This document shows, in pieces, positions 59,066 to 64,000 of a stretch of DNA of 64,000 nt. Made by a program: the position numbers and the translations under genes. The stretch comes from Hoplostethus atlanticus (taxonomy: Eukaryota; Chordata; Actinopteri; Trachichthyiformes; Trachichthyidae): the NCBI GenBank assembly GCA_034670405.1, contig JAXDDX010000057.1, forward strand, positions 2,093,001 through 2,157,000, written 5' to 3'. How positions within the stretch are numbered: the stretch's first letter is position 1; each line of letters starts with the position of its first letter. The notes below the pieces were generated by a model that made no database searches, had not been told where the DNA came from, and saw only the letters and a list, made by a program, of their open reading frames with translations.

Positions 59066-60991
59066 GTGAGTGTTGCATTTTTTGTTGCGTCCTCGGCCTC
59101 AGCACCTTTTTTTTTAACCCTATGCCTTTTAACGTATGCCCGGGTTTGCATCCAGTTTCTGGATCAAAAAGCAAAACAAAAGTCATGGTATAGAATGACA
59201 GGTAGTATGAGCTGGAGGAATGTCTCCATCTTGTTGTTACCTTGTTCTTTGTGGCTTCCTCTCCCCCTCTCCAAAGGAAACTGGATACTTGTGCCACCAA
59301 GCATGTGTTTCTTGTTTCTTGTATCATTTTTTCCCTGTTGTGTAACACACTCTTTTTTCCCACATCCCCTCAAAAAGCTTTTGTCTGGAAATTGCGGAGG
59401 AGTGTAATTCACCTCCTAGCCATATAATTATTTAGGTTTAGATTAACATTGCCCTCCCTGCTCCAACGTCTTAGTCACTTATTCCCCCCACCGCTCTCTG
59501 AACACTTTGTCCCGCGACGGGCTCTGAGTACACCGAGATCTTAATTCGGTTGTTCAGCGCCATAACCAAACCTCACTGACCCTCTTGAGTTTCAGAGGAA
59601 GCCATGGGAATTCTGCCCAGCCCTGCTCGGGATAAATAACAACCTTGTTGATGTATTGTTGAATGCCCTCAGGTACCAGTTGTTACTGAAAAGGCTTTGT
59701 GTCGCCGAAACTTAGCGGGTTTGTACCATTACTGATGGCTGTAGACGGCAAAAAGCATCCATCTTGAATGTGTTCTGGTGAGTTCTTCCTTGTGTTGACA
59801 GTTCAGATTTGTTTAAAGGCAGATTACAAGAACAGATGAGTGTCCAGACCTCCTGAGAGAGGGAGAGAGAGGGAGAGAGATGGTGCAACCCAGGGTCTGT
59901 GATCCTCCTCCCACCAGTGGATGTCTGTGGTCTGTGATGTTGAGCGTGGACTCCGGATATTCAAAGTGCTAGCCAGATAGAACAAAGAAGCTCATAAGTT
60001 TTCCAGCCGACATCTGACCCGAAGGGAACTACTTCTCCGTGTTGCAATTAAACATGATCTAGTGTTTCAATAAAGCCCGGCTGACATACTGACTTAGATT
60101 AAAAAATAACAAGTTAGACATGAAGCACCAGTTAAGAGCCGCCATCGTGACCCAGAATAAACTCCCATCTGCCAGGTCACTGACGTTCCCATACAGCGCC
60201 GAACCAGGGAGTATTTTTATTGGAAGGAACACCGCGCTGAACGTCAGGGAATCTCATTTTTCTTAGTGTCATTCAGTCACAGGAAATACCTAGTCATGGA
60301 GCGCAGCGCTCATATGATACGGTGATAGAACCGGCATCAAAGCCAGAAACACGGTTAAAAATGTATTCAAGCGTTTTAACATCTTGTTACATCTTGTTTT
60401 TTAAGTCTTAGTTTTTCACCATGCTATGACACGTTCTTTACACTGCTTGTCCACTCTTAACACAGAACAGGATTAGTAGTACAATAAGCAAAACACATGC
60501 TTTCACTTCATCCTACCTGCTTTACTAAACACAACTGGACCTTATGTCCCTTAACATTCATTCATTCACTTCATTTCCTGTTGTCTTTTTTTCCTACGCT
60601 ACTCATTTATAGTTTCACAACGTTGTCTGTGTTCAATCAGAAATAGGACGGTTCTGCCAGCGTAGTTTCTTTATTTTTGTTGGTTTGGGTTCAATTCCAT
60701 TCCAGCATTTTAAATGTGGCTTTCAGATAATCTGGCATTGTTCATCAGAGTTGCTCAAAAAGGCATAGTGGCGAACATGCTGTGTTTATAACTGGTCCTA
60801 AAATCACACATATGTGTGTCTCACTATTGGTATGTGAGTGAACGTGTCTGCATGCGTGGACTCTGCAGTGTCCGTAGCGTGTTGCACTGTATCAAGTGGC
60901 CCATTCAGGGGGCTTATCTCAGGGTAGGTCTTTGAGTTGGGCTACTTGAAGGGGCTCTTAGACGAGGCCAGGACTACAGAGCTATGGCTGG

Positions 60992-61039
60992 ACACACACA
61001 CGCACACGCACACACACACACACGCACACGCTCACACAC
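60992..61039 (+). repeat. (CA)n with CGCA interruptions
   Basis: A CA tract with several C-to-CG changes, which turns some units into CpG. Confidence 0.93.
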
Positions 61040-61685
61040 TGCTTGGTCCTAACCAGCCATCACTCTCACTGTTCACTGTAGCCACACACTCCTCCACTCT
61101 CAGATACCAGAGTACTAAGGCCATACATAAAGTAGATAAGAGCAGCAGACACATAGCGGAGAGGCAGTTATTAATGTTATTAATATAACTGGGTGAAAAC
61201 ACACGTGCACGTATGCTAGGTACGGTAAGATTGATAGCTTGGTATCAGTTGGATAAGGGAACGGTTCTCACAACATCAACAGAGGCCGACCTCCGATTGG
61301 AAACCTCATACGGTAGCTTTTGTTTGATGTCCCATAATGCCTCTGCTCTCTCGGAGAATGAAGATAATTTACAGCACCGGTCACATGTTCTGTGTCTAAC
61401 ACACATGATGAAGTGGCGTAGTGAATCTCCCCTAATCACTTCTTTGGTACGCTACATCTGACTGTGTGCGTTCGTCTCTGCGTCATCGTGTGCGGCTCGG
61501 CCAGCCGTCTCCGGATCGCTGCAGGCCGATCGGACCGTGTTATGACAGTTGCTCTCATATTTTCCCAACATGCATTTAACGGGCAATAAAGCCGCACGCA
61601 GCCTTCAAGTAAAGACCCCCTCTGGCATTAACGCTCCATGTGTGTTTGGTCATGTGTGTGCTAGTTTGCGTGTGTAGTGGTAAAT

Positions 61686-61715
61686 GGGGCGGTTGGAGGG
61701 GAGCGGGGGGGGGGG
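61686..61715 (+). other. G-rich tract with G4 potential
   Basis: GGGGCGGTTGGAGGGGAGCG followed by a run of eleven or more G. Confidence 0.5.
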
Positions 61716-62492
61716 TATAGTCATCCATATTTACTGTAACTGTAAATGTAGCATGTAGCACATCCACCCCCATCCACCCACCCACCCACTCACGCTTTGC
61801 AGAGCAGTTCGGCTGAGTGCAGCCGGGTGTGGGAGAGGGTTAATTTATCTTTCTCTCAATGGAGGGTGGGCTAAAACTGCCTGTTGAGAAGAGTCATTTA
61901 GAGTAATTATGCCCCCTCTGTTTTCACTAACAGGTTTTAGTCCCCCCCCACCCTTCCCACCACACTCCTTTTGTCCCGCGCGGTCACGGGGTCTCTACGG
62001 CGAGAGCGCGTCCAGCGGAGGCGTCAGCCATTGCTATTGTCAGCGTGTTTGTTGGTCCTGGAGGCACCGCTTCACTTCCCTCTGAGTAACAAGATGTAGA
62101 CTGACAATGTTTTGGAGAGCAGCGGCATGGTTTAAGAGAGAGAGGGGGAGAGGGGGGAGAGAGAGAGGAAGATGAGCAGACAGATTTACTTTCATAGTTA
62201 ATCTTTCAAATTACAAAGCCCCTTTCACACAAACGCACCCACCATCATCACTCTAATCACACGGCATGTGTCCTTATCCGACATTGTTGGAGCATTTTAG
62301 AGCGTCCTGGCTGATCATTAGCACCGCTGCACTCCTCCTCATCCTCTCACACGTCCTACACCTTCAGATGCTTTCCTCCGGTGAGCTGACAAAATGTAGC
62401 CCCTTATATGCAAGCTTAATGACCTCGGCTCCATCCGTCTGTCAGCTTTTCCCCCGCAGAGCTCAGAGTGACTCTTGCTCCAGTGTCAGAGC

Positions 62493-62494
<2 letters not shown>

Positions 62495-62559
<65 letters not shown>

Positions 62560-62566
62560 TCTGTTT

Positions 62567-62601
<35 letters not shown>

Positions 62602-62752
62602 TTCTCTCCCTCTCTGTTTTCTTTCTCTCTCTCTCTCTCTCTCTGTTTTCTTTCTCTCTCTCTCTCTATCTCTCTCTCTCTCTCGCTTTCTCTCCCTCTC
62701 TGTTTTCTTTCTCTCTCTCTCTCTCTCTCTGTTTTCTTTCTCTCTCTCTCTC
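62495..62752 (+). repeat. Compound (CT)n array with higher-order modules
   Basis: A 258-bp array of CT units is interrupted by GTTTTCTTT at 62,563, 62,616, 62,645, 62,702 and 62,731. The longer module TCTCCCTCTCTGTTTTCTTT occurs three times. This is repeat-within-repeat growth by duplication of interrupted units. Ser/Leu-rich frames across it are artefacts. Confidence 0.95.
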
Positions 62753-63189
62753 GCCTGTCACAGCATCACTCTGAGTTTCTGTGGTGTTGCCTGGCCCGTT
62801 GACCTCTTGTCAGCCGGAGCTGATGAAACGTGACACCTCTCCTAACACAGTGAACCGCTGTCCCTCGCGAAGCTCCCCTGGCTGGAAGAACGTCCTCTTT
62901 ACAATTACAAGTACACGATATGAATCCACTCTGAGGTATGCTGTGGGTATTTCCATGGCCCGTATGGCGCTGTCAGTCAACATCCCCCCCTGTCTCTGTA
63001 CTCCCTTGGCCAACCAAATCCACCGTTCCTCTCCGTTGCACAAACCAGTTTAACAAATCAGCTCTTTCAGTGTAACGAACACACGCACACACACGTCTTG
63101 TCTTTTGGTAGGCGAGGCTTGAGCGGCCTAAGCTTTTGCCTTGACAATATCCTTACAATTCATCTGTTATCATCCCCGTGTCGATCGGG

Positions 63190-63310
63190 CTTCCTGTTCC
63201 GCCTTCCGACATAATAATTACTCGCCCCTAATTATGGCGCTGGCTGCCAGGCTTGCTCCTGTGCTGCTGCAACACTTAGTCATGCGTTCTGCTCGGGATT
63301 ATAAGGGAAA
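63190..63310. promoter_or_regulatory. Possible conserved noncoding element in ptk7 intron 2
   Basis: Homeobox-type cores cluster here (ATAATAATTACTCGC; CCTAATTATGGCG) next to GC-balanced sequence and GGGATTATAAGGG. The texture resembles conserved enhancers, but no comparison could be made. Confidence 0.25.
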
Positions 63311-64000
63311 TATTTGCCACTAATAGGTTATGAAGGAGTGCCTTCTGTTTGTCGAGTGGACAGCTGGAGAAAGTTGAACTTGTTCCCAAGCTGCGAACGG
63401 TGGGAGACAGGGGGGGAGAACGTGTGACTGTCAGAAAATCCAGGTCACGTACTATTCTTTCTTGGCTTTTGTCCTTGGCATCTGTTTTAACCTGCCTGGA
63501 GTACCAGATGGGTGACGGTTCCCACATACGACAAACACAAGGAGTGCCAGAAAGTTTAGACCAAAAAAAAAGAGAAGTCTTTAAAATGGTAATCAGCAAA
63601 TTCCTCTTTTTTTATTATTTTAAAATATATATATATATTATTTGTCTCCAGCTCTATTATTTGCGCTCATCGCTGTGGTGTTTCTGCACTGCACTTCCCA
63701 GAGATCACCTGTCAGTCAAACTGTTTTTTCTGTAGGTGGTGCTTATTTCTTTGTCTGTTCAGCCAAGGTGGTTATCACTATTCATTCAAGAGAGAGTGAA
63801 AATGAGTTAGACTTAATGGCGGGTGACCCTGGTCTGACTGTCTGTCATACTCTGAGTTTCTATGGGCTCCATTTTTCTTTCTCCTACTCTCTCCTCCTCC
63901 TTAGTGACTCACTGTTTCCCTGGCATTCCTCCTTCTCCACGCACTAATAACAGGTCTGTCTGTGTATCTGGCCTCAGGTCACTGGAGCTCGGATGGCCTT

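Larger units (their letters stand above)
59066..64000 (+). other. ptk7: Start of ptk7 intron 2, no further exon found
   Basis: From the GTGAGT donor to the end of the window I find no second Ig domain in any frame. An AG near 63,977 is followed by sequence that does not match the expected W-(I)-E...V start. The interval holds a (CA)n tract (60,992-61,039), a G-rich run (61,686-61,715), a compound CT array (62,495-62,752) and an A/T-rich homeobox-like cluster near 63,210-63,236. Confidence 0.7.

Noticed and set aside
58823-59407. Overlapping frames on both strands over ptk7 exon 2
   Set aside because: Only the frame giving the Ig domain matches PTK7 and the splice phases. The others are shadows of a GC-rich exon.
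62266-62833. Ser/Leu-rich frames of 100 to 178 codons
   Set aside because: They are translations of the (CT)n array in three phases. The same applies to frames at 4,664-5,085 and 14,741-14,957.
63978-64000. Possible start of ptk7 exon 3 after an AG at the window edge
   Set aside because: With the required phase the sequence does not give the expected Trp and following residues of the second Ig domain. Only 23 bases are available.

Overview
The window is vertebrate nuclear DNA, most likely from a ray-finned (teleost, probably percomorph) fish. The reasons are two intron-split genes with GT-AG junctions, many (CT)n and (GT)n microsatellites, and dispersed sequences that I recognise as typical of teleost genomes. 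No prokaryotic operon, CRISPR array, rRNA or tRNA is visible.

Region 1 (1 to about 10,090, + strand) is the 3' end of a kinesin light chain gene. Six exons rebuild the last 195 residues: the end of the TPR domain ([12 protein letters not shown] and the last TPR), a linker, an amphipathic stretch ([18 protein letters not shown]), MKRAASLNYLN and a Ser-rich tail. The tail matches KLC4 best. The stop is at 8611-8613 and a poly(A) signal lies at 10,070. The 6.7-kb third intron holds an in-frame tandem splice donor choice, a well-formed intronic poly(A) signal and, about 100 bp further on, two CTCF-like motifs.

Region 2 (about 10,100-12,650) is intergenic and AT-rich, with repeat fragments and an 18-bp perfect palindrome. 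A CpG-rich stretch from about 12,690 to 13,290 follows; it is the promoter and first exon of the next gene.

Region 3 (13,171 to the end, + strand) is the 5' part of ptk7, the catalytically inactive receptor kinase of planar cell polarity and Wnt signalling. Exon 1 encodes a basic N-terminus and part of the signal sequence. After a 45.5-kb intron, exon 2 encodes the rest of the signal sequence and the first Ig domain. The following exon lies beyond the window. KLC4 followed by PTK7 in the same orientation is also the human 6p21.1 order, which supports both calls.

The giant ptk7 intron makes up most of the window and contains no recognisable nested gene. It carries microsatellites, a recent 45-bp minisatellite, homopolymer C/G tracts, G-quadruplex motifs, two copies of a widespread fish repeat, a diverged element with inverted repeats resembling facing CCAAT/TATA promoters (37.2-38.4 kb), CpG-rich blocks and a few stretches that look like conserved enhancers. 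I found no convincing new multi-gene system. The most interesting observations are the klc4 alternative-end architecture and the 37-38 kb inverted-repeat element.
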